A stretch of 64,000 nucleotides of DNA from Peromyscus leucopus (GCF_004664715.2 NC_051086.1:71947486-72011485); one strand, 5' to 3'; shown: positions 22,661 through 34,209, counted from the first letter of the stretch. The notes: generated by a model from the letters alone, not told the origin. Program-made: numbers and translations.

Positions 22661-24519
22661 TGCCTGAATCCTCACTTAGCCTCTCTCTCTTCTAAGCATC
22701 TTCAAAAACCCAGTATCTCCAGAAATTGGGGGCTTCATTGTGCAGGCTTTTAAGGTGTGTTGTTTTGGAACCTCAAGCTCAGTTCCAGAAGTTCAAACCT
22801 GGTGGGTCAGGTCTTGCACGGGGAGGAATTACTGCAGGGATTCTCTTGGTTCTGTTCTCCAGAGGAAGGCCAGTTTTCAGACAATCCACCAGCAAAACAG
22901 GTGCCCAAGACTCAGGCTGAGCCAGAGGTAACTCTTCTCCATCTTCTCCCCAGATGTTCTAGGAAGGAGCAAACACCTGGAGAGCAGGACTATAACCCAC
23001 TTCCAACTTGCTGCCACTTGCTTGTCATCGGGGAACTCTCATCAAGGTCCCTCCATTCCCATCTGGGAACACCTGGCCAGCTGATGACCAGAAGCACATA
23101 CTTGCAGTTACCAACATGCTTGCCAGCTAAAGCCAAGCTCTGTCCCACGAAATGGATCTTCCCTCCTCTAATCCACCGCCCCACCTCACTCACCCCACCC
23201 CCCAAACTTAGCTCTGTGGAGCTTTATTGCCAAACAGATGTTTCACCTGATCCATGCTCTCCCAGGCACACAGCCAAAAAAACTGGTCTGAAAGAGGCTG
23301 CAGCATGGAACAGTCTTCCCGAATCTGAGGTAGCTCTGTGACGTTCCCTCTCAGTGAGCGCCCCTTCTGGCTAGCCAGACTCAGGTGTGCTCTTGACCCC
23401 TCTCTCTCACCAATAAACACCATCACAGCTCTCCAGCCTCCCAGGGTTCACCTTGGGGTAAAGCTTGCCACCCCGACTCCGCAGACCAGAGAATGACTAT
23501 CGCAAGCACCTTCCTTCCCCCACTCAGAAAGAGGAGAGATCGGCGGCTGCAGTTAGATATTAACTGTTAGGAGCTGGGCCATGAAAAGCCACTAAGAAAA
23601 CTCTAGAGTCAGAGTGATCCAATTATTCCCGACTGTGAGGGCAAGGGGGGCGGGGTCCTGTTTTCTACAGACTTCATATTTGGAGTCACTGGAGGAAAGG
23701 CAGTCTTAGCTATTGACTGGAGAGAGATTTGGGGGCTGGTGAGGGTCGGCCACTAGATTATGCCAGGGCTAGTGTCTGCCCTGGGGATCTTCCCCAGATC
23801 CCAATCTTGGGTCATTGTTTTATATCTTTGTACAACAGGACAGATCATTCCAACTCACACTCAGATGTCTAAAGGAGTGGAAACAGGACCGTACAGCGGC
23901 TTTAGCACATTACCTTTTCATACAGCTTTCCCTCCGGACTCCCAGACATCTACCTTTAGAATCAGGAGGCCCATGTTCTCACCTCCTTCCCAGAGACTGT
24001 GGACTCATCCAGCATTCTTACATCCGGCTCCCACCCGTAACTGACCTTTTAGCTTGTCTGACAGGTGCAGACATGACGAAAGAACACAGTCTCTGGAGGT
24101 AAACTGAGGTCCCAACCTCAGAGGCATCACTCATGGAAAGTTGCTGACCCCAGACATGCAGGGTGCCTTCAGCCATAAAACACAGGCACGGATATGCCTT
24201 TGTGGGGTTACTGCAGGGATTCAGGAAGGGTATTTAACGTAATGTGACGTCTTGATCAAGGTGCTCCAGGGACTTCTATGTCCTCCCTCCCCCTCCCTTC
24301 CCCTAACTTGTTATGATTAGACAGACACAGACGCAGGGCCAAGCTGCTGAAGGACAAATTCATTTTGCTCTTCTTAGGGGACGTGTAAGCAGATCGCCTC
24401 TCAGGCAACAGCTTCATCCATTAGGAAGACACCCAACCGCCCAGTGGCTCAGCAAGTCTCAGGAGGAGCCCTGCCATTCCGTCACCTCTGGGCACAGCCC
24501 TGTTGCATGAGGCAAACAT
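22661..24519. other. Unique intronic DNA
   Basis: No repeat is assigned. A plus-strand frame at 22757-23341 is open for 194 codons but has no recognisable domain. A CAATAAACACC motif near 23410 could be the end of an unrecognised retroelement or processed transcript. A C-rich tract lies near 23190-23204. Confidence 0.4.
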
Positions 24520-25540
24520 GCCTTGCTGAAGAGAGGGGACTGGCCGCCGCTGGTTAACTGCCAGTTAAGGCAGCTGCACTTTACAGTAACCCAGCATGGA
24601 CAATATTATGAATGACACTCGCAAGCTGCCAGCCTGGGGACTCATTACAGTCAAGGTACAACATGGCGGCCTGCCAAGCCCCCGGCTTTCACACGCGCTG
24701 TGCCAGAACATCCACACACAATTTAATTGCATTATAATTTCAAAAGTGCTTTTCAAACTGGAAAAAGGCATTCACTGATTAACCATCGAAGAGCAAAATT
24801 GTTTATGAAATTGAATACAAAAAGCTACAGAAATGTAATTGGGTCGTTCTAGCACCTAATTTTCAAGCCATTTTGCCCACTTATTTAATCACGAGATACA
24901 AAAGGAGCGACTGAATTGACTTCATACTAATTAGATTACTCCCTGCGATACTCGGGGCTTATATTCCAACTGGTTGATAGCAATGTTTTCAACGGGAACG
25001 AAAATGTCGCAGCGGCTTGTCTGCAGGACAGAATGGATTGTTGGGAACAGACCCTTCCGTCTATTGACACAAATGAGCATTTGTCCCCTACACCTCCCAT
25101 GCTCTCTGTGCCATGTGAGCGTCCTTGGAGAGACATCACCCTTCAGGGTATCGATCAGAACCGTCCCCGGGTCCTTCTCTTCGAGCCCTGGAAGGATGGG
25201 TCTGAACATGCCTCTTCTATTAAACACTGTCGCCTCCCCAGCAGCAGGCGCGGCTGCTGCGGAGACAGGCAGAGAAAGCCACACTACTAATTGGCTCTAC
25301 GAGGCCCTCGGTGCGCCTCTGAACACTTGCCTTTCATTGTTTCATAAACCAGCTGCTGGCCATGACCGGATCGGTGGCAGCCTCGCCAGCAAGCCTGGTT
25401 CTGCTAAGTTCTTGTCTCATTTCGGCCCCGAGCGGCAGGAGCTGAGCCAAAGTCTCATCCCTTCAGTGCTGGAGCAAATACAATCATTTTCAGAGCAAAG
25501 CTGTACTGTACCCTGTGCCCTAAAATGATGCTTCAGCCTG
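24520..25540. promoter_or_regulatory. Candidate conserved regulatory block
   Basis: A kilobase without any interspersed or simple repeat. It is AT-rich in its first half with many homeodomain and forkhead-like cores (CAATTTAATTGC, TTATTTAATCACG, ACTAATTAGATTAC, CTACTAATTGGC) and balanced in the second half (TTTCATTGTTTCATAAACC). Islands this clean in otherwise SINE-dense intron are typical of constrained enhancers. The role is inference. Confidence 0.4.
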
Positions 25541-25671
25541 GGCACAGGGAGACACAGTGGACATCTGGCCATGGTGCCTATTGACACATACACCCAACTA
25601 GGGGCATAAAGGGACTGCGCCATACCCATCTAGAGGTATTTTCTTTTGATGGGTGGTTCAGTCCTTCATAG

Positions 25672-25693
25672 TTTTTTTTTTTTTTTTTTTTTT
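25672..25693. repeat. Poly-T run
   Basis: A run of 22 T, read as poly-A on the MSI2 transcript strand. There is no SINE body attached, so it is a stand-alone homopolymer. Confidence 0.9.
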
Positions 25694-26827
25694 GGCTCAT
25701 TTTAAATTTTATTAGGAGAAACATAATTGATTATATAATCAAATGTAAAATGTACATTATCAAGATATCTCAGCACTTCACAGGCCATTAATCAAGATAT
25801 CTGGGTCTGTGCCAAGAGGAATTAACTTACACGGAGCCTCAAGTATGCATTGCACTACTGGTTTATTTCCACGTCCAAGTGGGTCTCGGTCCTGAGCACG
25901 GAGCTCATCCTTCAAGGACCAAAGGTGCAGCTCGAGTCTCAAGGTCCTTCGTGGCACATCTCAATTTCTCCAAGCCAGAGAAAACCCAAAAGGCTGTTCC
26001 ACCTTGAACCCTGTCTGCAAGGCTACATCTTCACACTGCCCTCGAGTTCTCGAATCTGTGAGGATATCTTTAGGGATCTGCCCGAGTGCCTCCGCCATGA
26101 AGCACAGGCAGCTGAAAGCAGGAAAAGGGTTTTTACTTTCATTCGCTCATCATAAATTGCTACTCTCCCTGGGAAAGTAAACAGATGTTATTTTGGAGGC
26201 AACGGGGGTATCTCATGACTACAGCCAATTTTCACCAAACCCAGGGAGTCTGGGAAAGAGGAGAATAGCAAGAAGGGGCCATCTGTGTGAAATGCCACCC
26301 TCCCCTGCTTCGGGGGACTAGGTGGATACAGTGTTCACTACTCCGCCAAGCTGCTCAAAGCCATCCCGCTTGCCTGCCCCCTGAGCCAGGCTGTGGGGAG
26401 GGGGGGGGTCTAAACTAAAATGTGTCCCTGTCTTTGGAGAAATCCTGTCCTTAGCAGGAGAGGGTAAACAGTCCCAACGCAAATCCAGCAAAGATGGGAC
26501 ACGGGACAAAGGAAGGACAAGGATCTGCGCAGAAGGGGGGGGGGGCTTCGGGCAGGTGTCACCTGTCCATTGGGCCATCCGAGTGGACTGAGGGAAGGGA
26601 AGACTCCGGGCACCAACAGGGTGGGAAGCGCAGCCTTGGGGCTGGGGGGAAGATGGTGTGGTGTAAAGGTAAGAGGTCTCCAGATGCGTGGTGCTTAGAG
26701 GTGGGACAGGTGACTCAAGAGTTGGGGTGAGACAGATGCTGCTGGAAGACGGCCTGGAAGGAAACCACGAGAAGCCTTTGAAGTCCTACCGATCCTACAG
26801 AGAACGGGGAACCCATCATCACTCTGT

Positions 26828-26845
26828 GTCGTCGTCGTCGTCGTC
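26828..26845. repeat. GTC trinucleotide repeat, six units
   Basis: Six perfect GTC units, CpG-containing and short. On the opposite strand it reads GAC. Confidence 0.95.
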
Positions 26846-26994
26846 CCCCTTCAGGAGTATCTGTGGTGTGTGGGCGCAGTGGACCACACGAAAACTCCTA
26901 GGATGTAAAGTGGGGTACCCTGGCTCAGAGTCAGGCCATAATGGACACATACTGGTGCAGCAGGCTTTGCCAAGAAGCACCCCTTGAGTCTCAA

Positions 26995-27095
26995 GGTCCT
27001 CACCTATCAGAGAGGAATTCTGTGAGGATTAAATAAGGCTCACATTAAATGTGCATAAGGCACTTCAGACAGCACCTGGCACTGTGGGGTTCTCC
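26995..27095 (+). repeat. MIR fragment (3' half)
   Basis: CTGTGAGGATTAAATAAGGC, TTAAATGTGCATAAGGCAC and CAGCACCTGGCACTGTGG match the distal half of MIR. Confidence 0.6.
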
Positions 27096-28173
27096 CATCA
27101 ACACTCGTTGTTAATGAAATCGCTGAGACAAGACATACACACAGAGGTAACTAACGACCCAAGGCATCATGACTGGTACCAAGAGGCATCTGTTTGGGGA
27201 ATTCAAGGCTGCACATGAGTGTAGGCAAGAGAATAAGCAGGGTTCATGAAAGTATGCACAGTGCCTAGCATGGGCCTGCATCATATGCTGAGCGACACAG
27301 CATCAGTCACACACTTGCTGGGACTCCCATTCTCCAGATAAGGGCCACACTTACACCAATGTGGCTTCTCGATAAGGCGGCATGCCCCGGTCAGAGCGCC
27401 ACCTCCAGAATCCTCCAGGACTCAACACAGATTCTGGGCACCTGTGAAGTGAGTCAAGCTGGACCGAGGGATACACACCCGGGGCTTCCGTTCTTGCCAC
27501 CTTCCTGACCTCAGTGCTTACTGGAAGTTTCCAGGCCCCCATGAAGGGCCAGCAACCCTAGATCTTCCCTAGTGGGAGGACCCACATTTCCAGAACTGCC
27601 CCAGCTAAAGGAAAAGAATCTGAGGTCACAAAAGCAAGGGACGTAAGGCAAGGCCAACACCATAGCAATCAGTAGCAGCAGTCATGAGATACCTCATCCA
27701 ACCCAAGGTGACCTTCTGGGCTGTCCTGGGCCACTGCCCATAAAAATGTTAGCTGCCGGACAGTTCTTAATTACTTTTACACTCAAGCCCAGCCATCTGT
27801 GCTCTGCTGTGGCAAGAGATTCACAAACAGGGGGTGTGCCCCTTGCTCAGGTGGGAAAGACCAGCGGTAAGGCCACGGGGGCTTTTGTGTCCTGAGACGA
27901 CAGGGAAGCTGTACGGTGGGACACTGGTGGAGGGGCCGCTCAGGAAGATTGGCCTGGGTTGCTGCTGCTGCGTTCAGGAAATGTGACACGCATCAGAGGA
28001 GACACCAGGCCCCTTCTGGCTCAGGTGGGCTGTTCAGTGGAGCGTGTAACAGGCCAGACAATGAGATCTTTGCTGAATTCCTAACAACGGCATCCTCTGA
28101 AAGAGTATCAGGAAGGTGGGAAACACGGACCCTGCATCTGGGGACAGAGTTCATCTGCACACAGAGTGGGCAT

Positions 28174-28174
<1 letters not shown>

Positions 28175-28224
<50 letters not shown>

Positions 28225-28275
28225 GATAGAGAGAGAGAGAGAGAGACAGAGAGAGAGAGACAGAGAGACAGAGAG
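28175..28275. repeat. GT microsatellite joined to a GA-rich microsatellite
   Basis: Twenty-three perfect GT units at 28175-28220 are followed, after AAAAGATA, by an imperfect GA/GACA run to about 28275. In the MSI2 pre-mRNA this is a CU-rich segment followed by a CA repeat, classes bound by PTB and hnRNP L respectively, although function here is unknown. Confidence 0.95.
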
Positions 28276-28429
28276 ATGGAGGGAGGGAAGGGACAGACTC
28301 TACCTACCAGTGGCCACTGCAGGTGTATTACATTTGGGATGACCGCAGACCACACCGGGAAGGGCAGCTCTGGCCTGGCACACTACGTGTAAAAGCAGAG
28401 GGTGCGGGGCAGGGAAGCAGGCTTTGGGG

Positions 28430-28575
28430 TTTTGCATCGAACTGAACTCACTTCTCAGCTCCAGGCGGACTTTCCTGGAGACCCTGGGCAAGTGCCCTAT
28501 TTGTTCTCAGGTTTTTCCATCTGTAAAAAGGGACTGACTCTGCTTCCCTGCTGCCGAAGACGTCATGTGGACTGC
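28430..28575 (+). repeat. MIR-like SINE
   Basis: GAGACCCTGGGCAAGTGCCC and TTTTTCCATCTGTAAAAAGG in the right spacing are the MIR core. The flanks are too diverged to set exact ends. Confidence 0.55.
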
Positions 28576-28659
28576 TGGAGGAGTACTGTCATCCACATTC
28601 TTTCTCAGTTGTGGACACTGACTGGTCAGTCCGATGAGCTCCTGGTGTGATAGTGGTAA

Positions 28660-29490
28660 GTCTGTTACAGGGGTCGCCAACCATTTCCTGACTGGATTCG
28701 ATGCCTGCTCCAGAGGGGGAAGTCTCTGTCCAGTACTGTCAAGCTGGTCGCATGTACTGTAAACCTACTGCTGTGGTTTTGCTAAAGGGCATATCACGGT
28801 CTGTCAAACTGCCTTCTAACTATGCTTATGCTCATAGATTAACGCTCCTGTCAGCTTTGGTCAGAGAAGCTTCCTTTTGCAGTGACCAACAGTGACTCCA
28901 GAGACTCAGAATTGGTTACAGAACAGAGAATACATGACTTTGACCGCGAGGACATCTATAACATGCTCTCTAAGGCTTGGAGAACGCCACAGAAGAAGGA
29001 CAGGAAGAAGGTGAGAGCTGGAGGAAGTGGAGAAGTGGTGTGCATGCTGACTTCCAGGGACGGCACAGGTGTGCTCTCACTCAAGGCAGCGAGGACCACC
29101 GGCACAAGGTCTGCCCAAGACTGGACAGGCCAGTCAACCTCGGCCATGGAAGAGAGAGACAGCTCCGGAGGCCGGATCCGTCCCTGAAGATTTGTAAGTA
29201 GTTGATGGGAGTGGTGTGGTCACTAGTAAGACACACATGCTCCTATAAGTAACATAATGAAACTTATTGGGACACACACACACACACACACACACCACAC
29301 ACATGAGGGGCTACTAACTGGAAAAGGAAGGGGAATAGCTGGTGTGGTGTGGGAGGGGGAAAAGAGAGGGTAACCAGGAGATGAATACGATCACAATATA
29401 TCATATACATGTATGAAAATATCATAATGATATTATGATACATTATGTAAAATTAATAGATGCTAATAAAACATTGAAAAACAGAAGGCG
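28660..29490 (+). mobile_element. LINE-1 3' end (rodent Lx-like), non-coding
   Basis: TTGCTAAAGGGCATATCACGG, CTATGCTTATGCTCATAG, TCAGAGAAGCTTCCTTTTGC, then AGGCCGGATCCGTCCCTGAAG and TAGTTGATGGGAGTG, and finally TATGAAAATATCATAATG with AATAAAACATTGAAAAAC follow the 3' UTR of old rodent LINE-1 as I recall it. A CA repeat (29272-29302) lies inside. ORF2 and everything upstream are absent, so it is a 5'-truncated dead copy. Confidence 0.6.
29272..29302. repeat. CA microsatellite inside the LINE-1 remnant
   Basis: About twelve CA units with one interruption. Confidence 0.9.
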
Positions 29491-30184
29491 TGACCGCACA
29501 GGGTTGGGGAGAGGGGCCCAACTGAGTGAATGCCCCCCCAAGTGCTGTGCTAGAGAGGGTACAACCTGTCAGAGAAGCAGCAGGAGAACAGTTACGTCAC
29601 TACGCAGCAGAAGCCTGTAGGGCCTGCTGCCGCCGACGTGAAACACTTTGCACACGATTCACAAACAAAACTTCTCTATCCCTCATTCAGGCTGAGGGTC
29701 TGACCTGTCAGGGCATGGACAGTGTTGGTGCATGTTAGTACAGTGATTGCAAGCTGTGCTGGTGGTGAAATACGAACACAAGCATTTCCCCCCAACAGAA
29801 TCGTTATAAAAGACGTCTTTTCTTCACTCTCCAGAGAGCCGGCCAGCATGTGCAGCGGGGGTGCACTCTATTGGAAAGCTGGCTCACCATCCTCCAGCCT
29901 GACAGCACTGCTCTAAGAAGAGCCTGTCATGCATGCAGCTCTGCATGCCCCAGCCCGAGAGAGCCAGCTACCAAACCTGGCGTCACTTCCCCACGATCCG
30001 GGACGCTCAGCTCTTGGCACACAGCGCTGCTTACTGAATGTACAGATGGATGGACTGGCAGATAGATGGATGGCTGCGTGGGTGGATGGAGAGATGGACA
30101 GGGGCTATGGATGAAAACGGTAGCTGCTGTCTTTTGGGGATGCCTACCCGTCAGGCTCTGTATGTATGTATGTATGTATGTATG

Positions 30185-30227
<43 letters not shown>

Positions 30228-30250
30228 TCTCATTTCATGTAGAGCAGTTA
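29491..30250. other. Unique DNA ending in tetranucleotide and TA repeats
   Basis: No gene is seen. A degenerate GATG-type run lies at 30043-30100. It is followed by seven TATG units (30161-30188) that turn into a TA run (30189-30225), an AT-rich microsatellite prone to length change. Confidence 0.7.
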
Positions 30251-30305
30251 TCATCTGAAGAAGTATTTGTTGGTGTTTGCTTGTTTTTTGTTTTTGTTTT
30301 GTTTT

Positions 30306-30445
30306 TTTGAGATAGGGTTTCTCTTTGTAGCTCTGGTTGTCCTGGAACTTGTTCTGTAGACCAGGCTGGCTTCAAACTCCCAGAGATCTACCTGTCTCTG
30401 ACTCCCAAGTACTGGGATTAAAGGTGTGTGCCACCATGCCTGGCC
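30306..30445 (-). repeat. B1 SINE, reverse (first of a stacked pair)
   Basis: GAGATAGGGTTTCTCTTTG, TGGTTGTCCTGGAACTTG, ACCAGGCTGGCTTCAAAC and GATTAAAGGTGTGTGCC define a reverse B1 of the murine-type body (no GGAGCC insert). It is older than its neighbour at 30458-30625. Confidence 0.9.
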
Positions 30446-30457
30446 TTGAAGAAGTTT

Positions 30458-30625
30458 TTTGTTTTGTTTTGTTGTTTTGTTTTTCAAGACAGGGTTTCTC
30501 TGTGTAGTTTTGGAGCCTGTCCTGGAGCTTACTCAGTAACCCAGGCTGGCCTCGAACTCACAGAGATCTGCCTGGCTCTGCTTCCCGAGTGCTGGGATTA
30601 AAGGCGTGCGCCACCACCGCCCGGC
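30458..30625 (-). repeat. B1 SINE, cricetid-type, reverse (second of the pair)
   Basis: The T-rich tail, TTTTCAAGACAGGGTTTC, TTTGGAGCCTGTCCTGGAG, CCCAGGCTGGCCTCGAACTC and AAAGGCGTGCGCCACC define a younger B1. The target motif TGAAGAAGT appears before, between and after the two B1s. Confidence 0.92.
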
Positions 30626-30627
30626 CT

Positions 30628-30755
30628 GAAGAAGTATTCTTATCCCCTTCTACAGATAGGGACACTGAGACCAAGAGAGGTGAAGAGGATCACATATATA
30701 TGCAGAAAGCACTAGAATATGAACTCAGCCTTACTGGGCTCCAGAACTGCAAATT
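30628..30755 (-). repeat. MIR SINE, reverse
   Basis: CTTATCCCCTTCTACAGATAG, GGACACTGAGACCAAGAGAGG and GAATATGAACTCAGCC follow MIR in reverse. The stacked B1 elements landed at its edge, so the older MIR marks the ancestral site. Confidence 0.65.
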
Positions 30756-32727
30756 CAAATGATGAACGAAGCAGCCCTCTCGGTATGAAGGTCCTGAACT
30801 TCAAACGAATCTTAGGCATAACTTCTTGACCTACACAGTTCTTACTAGAAATGCTGCCAGACCCCCTCTTTGGATAAAGGGGTGTTGCTTCAGAATGATG
30901 ACATGTGCCACCACTTTTCAGAGTGCCAGGCTGTGTGTGTCACACTTTTTGTCCTCCTGTGTCCATCCAGCAGGGCAGCGGCTCCCACCTGGCCAGGTGA
31001 ACTGATGGGCGTCCTGTCTTCCCACCCCACTCCTACAGGAACAAGACAGGCTTGCCTGCTTCCCTGGAGCTGACAGAGCAGGGCTCAATTACGCTCAGAG
31101 AACTGGGTACCGAAGACAACTTGCCAGGCAGGGTTTTTCTCCCCATCATTTCTACTGAAGCCGATGTTTGGCAAAACCATAGGCACTAATTTTGTCTTGC
31201 AAACCCTGTTTCCTCAACTTACTCACTCACTCCAGGACACAGGGCCCCAGAGCAGGGCCCAAAAGGGAACCAGCGATCTTTATTTATAGCGCCACATTGC
31301 TAACCCTGTTCTTACAAAGACAGTTCTCAGGCCATTTATAGCAGGCTCGTCTTCCCTCGGAGGACCATGTGGTGCCCAGAAATGGCAGTGCTGACGAGGT
31401 GTGATTATAGAGGAGGTGACTATGCCGACCACAGCCGTGAGGGGTTGCTCTCTGTCATCTAAGCATGGCCTTCTCCCTTCGCTTAACTGTTTCGTCAGTC
31501 GCCCGTGCCAGCGGAAGGCAGGTCCCACCTCTGGCACTCCCGGAACACAGGAGGGTACTCTGAGAAGATGCCCCCTGCTATGCCCTATCCTCCTCGACAA
31601 AATGCCCATGAAAAAGAAGACGCTGCTGAGGGCAAAGGGAGCTGCTGCATGGGGATACCGGGAGCCAGGGTCCCAGCTGGCTCCAGAATGCCGATCACCT
31701 GCTGATGTCACAAAAACCTAAAAGGAACATCAGTGCCCAGGAAAACAGTGCTGATGTTTTACTCCATTAACCCTGACCAAGACTGTGGTTGCTTCTCCTT
31801 AATCTATGCACGCTGGCAACTGGGGTCTCGGCCATCCCATAAGGCATCCTGTGAGTCCTGTGCTCCCCCAACCAAATGGAGAGTGGTTTGGGCAGGGGGG
31901 TAGGGGGGTAGGGGGGTAGGGGTGAGTCCGCACAGAGCCTTGTCTTACAGTGGCTAGACCAGTCTAGCACTGTAGGGACCGTGAGCCTGTGCAGAGCAGA
32001 AAGTGACTCAGAAGTGAGCTGGGCGGTGCAGACATTACTGAATTCATCCCCGACCACATTCATCTTAGGCAAGACAGAGGCTTGGCCCCAAGAGAGAGCC
32101 TTGACTCTCTCCTGATGCCTTGGAAAAGCCTCCAGCTCCTGTTGGCTTCCTGCGTTGATTTTTTTTTTGTTTTTGTTTTTCCCTAGAATATTTCTGGTCT
32201 CAAAAGAGTCAACACGAATTAATCTAGTTAGCAGCTCTCGCCCTCTTCCTGGAGGGAGCCTAGGAAGAAAGCACAAGCTCCCGCCCCATCCCCAGCCTCA
32301 CACCAGCCTGCCCCTCCATGGGTGGGCCTGAATGACCTCATCTCTGCACTCCCAGAAAGATGATGCGCACGCCTGCTGTTTTCCTTTCTATTTCCTCACT
32401 CCTCAGGCAGAGATGAGGTGTGCTTCTGTAGAGCACCCTCCATATCCCAAGGGTGCCCTCAACTCCACTCGCCAAGTGATCCGAGATAAGACACTCCGCC
32501 ATTTCTAGCTCTCTTCTGTCCATCTGGGAAACCACTCACTTGCTGAGGTGGCCATGACAGTACACACCCCGAAACACCGATAAGGGCTCACACTGCACAT
32601 ACATGAACCAGCAGGGACACCTAGAAAGGAATTTCATTTCTCCCGTGAGAGCCGCAAGCTATGGAAACTGGACAGTGAAGGAACTTTGGGGATGGCCAGG
32701 CTTCTCCAATATGAGTAAAGGAGCTGG
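30756..32727. other. Unique intronic DNA
   Basis: No SINE was recognised. It contains the G-tract minisatellite at 31895-31922 and a T-rich run at 32159-32180. A minus-strand frame at 31767-32276 is open for 169 codons but has no recognisable family. Confidence 0.4.
31895..31922 (+). repeat. GGGGGGTA minisatellite with G-quadruplex potential
   Basis: The order is G6, TA, G6, TA, G6, TA, G4: four G-blocks with two-base loops, an almost ideal quadruplex motif. It lies on the non-transcribed-sense (plus) strand relative to MSI2, so the pre-mRNA itself is C-rich here. Confidence 0.93.
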
Positions 32728-32918
32728 GCTCAGAGGTACATCCCTCTAATACCAGCTACATAGTAGGCCGAGGCAGTGAAGGGTGAGTTTGAGGCTAGCC
32801 TTGGCATCTTAGGGAGACCCTGTGAAACTTAGAAAAAGTTGGCGATGTAGCACAGGGGTAGAACAGTGTCTAGCATGTGCAAAGCCTTGGATTTTATTCC
32901 CCAGTATGGACTAGGGGG
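32728..32918 (+). repeat. Old B1-ID composite SINE
   Basis: A B1-like part (GGCTCAGAGGTACATCCCTC, GGCCGAGGCAGTGAAGGG, TAGGGAGACCCTGTG) is followed by an ID-like part (TGGCGATGTAGCACAGGGG, TAGAACAGTGTCTAGCATG, TTTTATTCCCCAGTATGG). It is strongly diverged. Confidence 0.6.
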
Positions 32919-33152
32919 AGGGAGGGGAGAAGGGGAGGGAGAAAGGGCATATGTAAAACCACATCTCTGAAGGAATGATGTAGATGTCCTCCTCAGTGCC
33001 ACAGGCCTCTGCTTAGTTTTTCTCTTTACTAGCGAGATGGCCGAAGCATATTTGATGGCCACGAGACAACCAGTCACTTGGTCAACTTGGGAAATCAATC
33101 CCACAAAGGCCACATGTGTTCTTTCTATCTGAGTCCAGTGACCAGGAGGTTA

Positions 33153-33160
33153 TGACGTCA
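33153..33160. promoter_or_regulatory. Perfect cAMP-response element octamer
   Basis: TGACGTCA, the full palindromic CREB/ATF site, inside GTTATGACGTCATACC. CpG-containing CREs are depleted in neutral mammalian DNA, so survival is of mild interest. Function is not shown. Confidence 0.45.
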
Positions 33161-33881
33161 TACCCTCAGTTCCCTCCTATTGGCCAGACAGGCTGGTGTG
33201 GTGGTGTTCCACCTCACAGCACCACATCCCCCAGACTGTCCACCTCAAAGAAAATGTATTCTTGCATTTCTAACTGATGTCTCCAGGAAATAATTAGATG
33301 TCACTACTTCAGCATTCCAACTTCCCTGCAGATCCGAGAGGAAGGGGAGATGAGTTACGATGGGCAAACCAAGCTAAATACAGCTCGTAATTGAAAAAGT
33401 GGCCAAGGAAATCAGGAGGGGAAAAGCGAGCAAGCCAGACCTAAACGGATTATCAATCATTTCCTTTTAGGGCAAGCTCTGCTGCAACTTAATCAATCGC
33501 GATTGCTTCTCAAATTCAATGAGAAAACTGATACTGTGGGGAGAAGGGAAAAGAAGCGGATAAACAACGTTTATCATCACATTCTTGATGGATACTAGAG
33601 AATAAGCCCCACATGGTTCTAGCCCGATTCCAAGTTTATCAACATAAAAGAAGTTCACAAGGAACAAAACGCAGACAGTGCGTGAGTGTGAACACTGAGG
33701 GCAAAGTGCAAGGCACGCTCTCCTCCAGGTTGGCCTGAGGATACGGTGTTTAGTAGTCACGACACAAAATGGTAGGTCTGAGGCTAGGCAACCTCTCCTG
33801 GCTATAGGGGATGAGGATATTCAAGGTGGGGTTCAAGAAGGTGGCTGTGTGACCCTGGGACCTCCAAAGACGGAAACATCT

Positions 33882-33895
33882 GTTGTCATGGCAAC
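33882..33895. promoter_or_regulatory. RFX X-box-like palindrome
   Basis: GTTGTCATGGCAAC is one base away from the RFX consensus GTTGCCATGGCAAC. RFX factors bind such paired half-sites in enhancers of neural and ciliary genes. Confidence 0.5.
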
Positions 33896-33930
33896 CTGGT
33901 GGGTCTGAATTAACTGGTAACTCATCCAGT

Positions 33931-34090
33931 TAATAAGCAAATATCAAGCACCTACTTTATCCCAGTTACTAGGGATAGAAAGAAGATAGAACATGACTTC
34001 TGCCCTTTAGGCCTTACGGTAACCAGGGGCTTCAGAGTAAACAAAAGATGACAGGAATGCCTGGAGGTGCAGCAGGAGGAAGGGGCACAC
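33931..34090 (+). repeat. Possible ancient L2/MIR-like fossil
   Basis: ATATCAAGCACCTACTTTATC, CAGTTACTAGGGATAG and GACTTCTGCCCTTTAGG resemble the widespread mammalian motif chain of a CACCTACTATGTGCC-like core, GGCACTGGGGATA and CCTGCCCTCA. Evidence is limited to this. Confidence 0.35.
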
Positions 34091-34209
34091 ACCTTCAGGC
34101 TCTTGGGAGTTGGCCCAAGGGCAGGGAAGGGAAGATTCGAAGTTGAGAGACAGCTTGGTATTCAAGGAGCTGGGAGGCAGCAGGTAGGCCAGTCCTTATC
34201 AGCAGCATC

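Larger units (their letters stand above)
25694..28170. other. Mostly unique intronic DNA
   Basis: It contains G-runs at 26399-26408 and 26536-26546, six GTC units at 26828-26845 and a MIR fragment at 26995-27095. Otherwise no repeat or exon is recognised. Confidence 0.4.
32919..33930. other. Unique intronic DNA with CRE and X-box motifs
   Basis: No repeat is recognised. It holds a perfect CRE octamer at 33153-33160 and an X-box-like palindrome at 33882-33895. The part at 33290-33560 (TTATCAATCATTTCC, CAATCGCGATTGC) is a plausible conserved block. Confidence 0.4.

Noticed and set aside
22757..23341. 194-codon plus-strand frame as a gene or processed pseudogene
   Set aside because: No family recognised and composition is Pro/Ser/Leu-rich as in chance frames. 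A downstream AATAAA alone is not enough.
25672..25693. Poly-T run as an RNA polymerase III terminator
   Set aside because: No polymerase III gene body precedes it. It is a stand-alone homopolymer.
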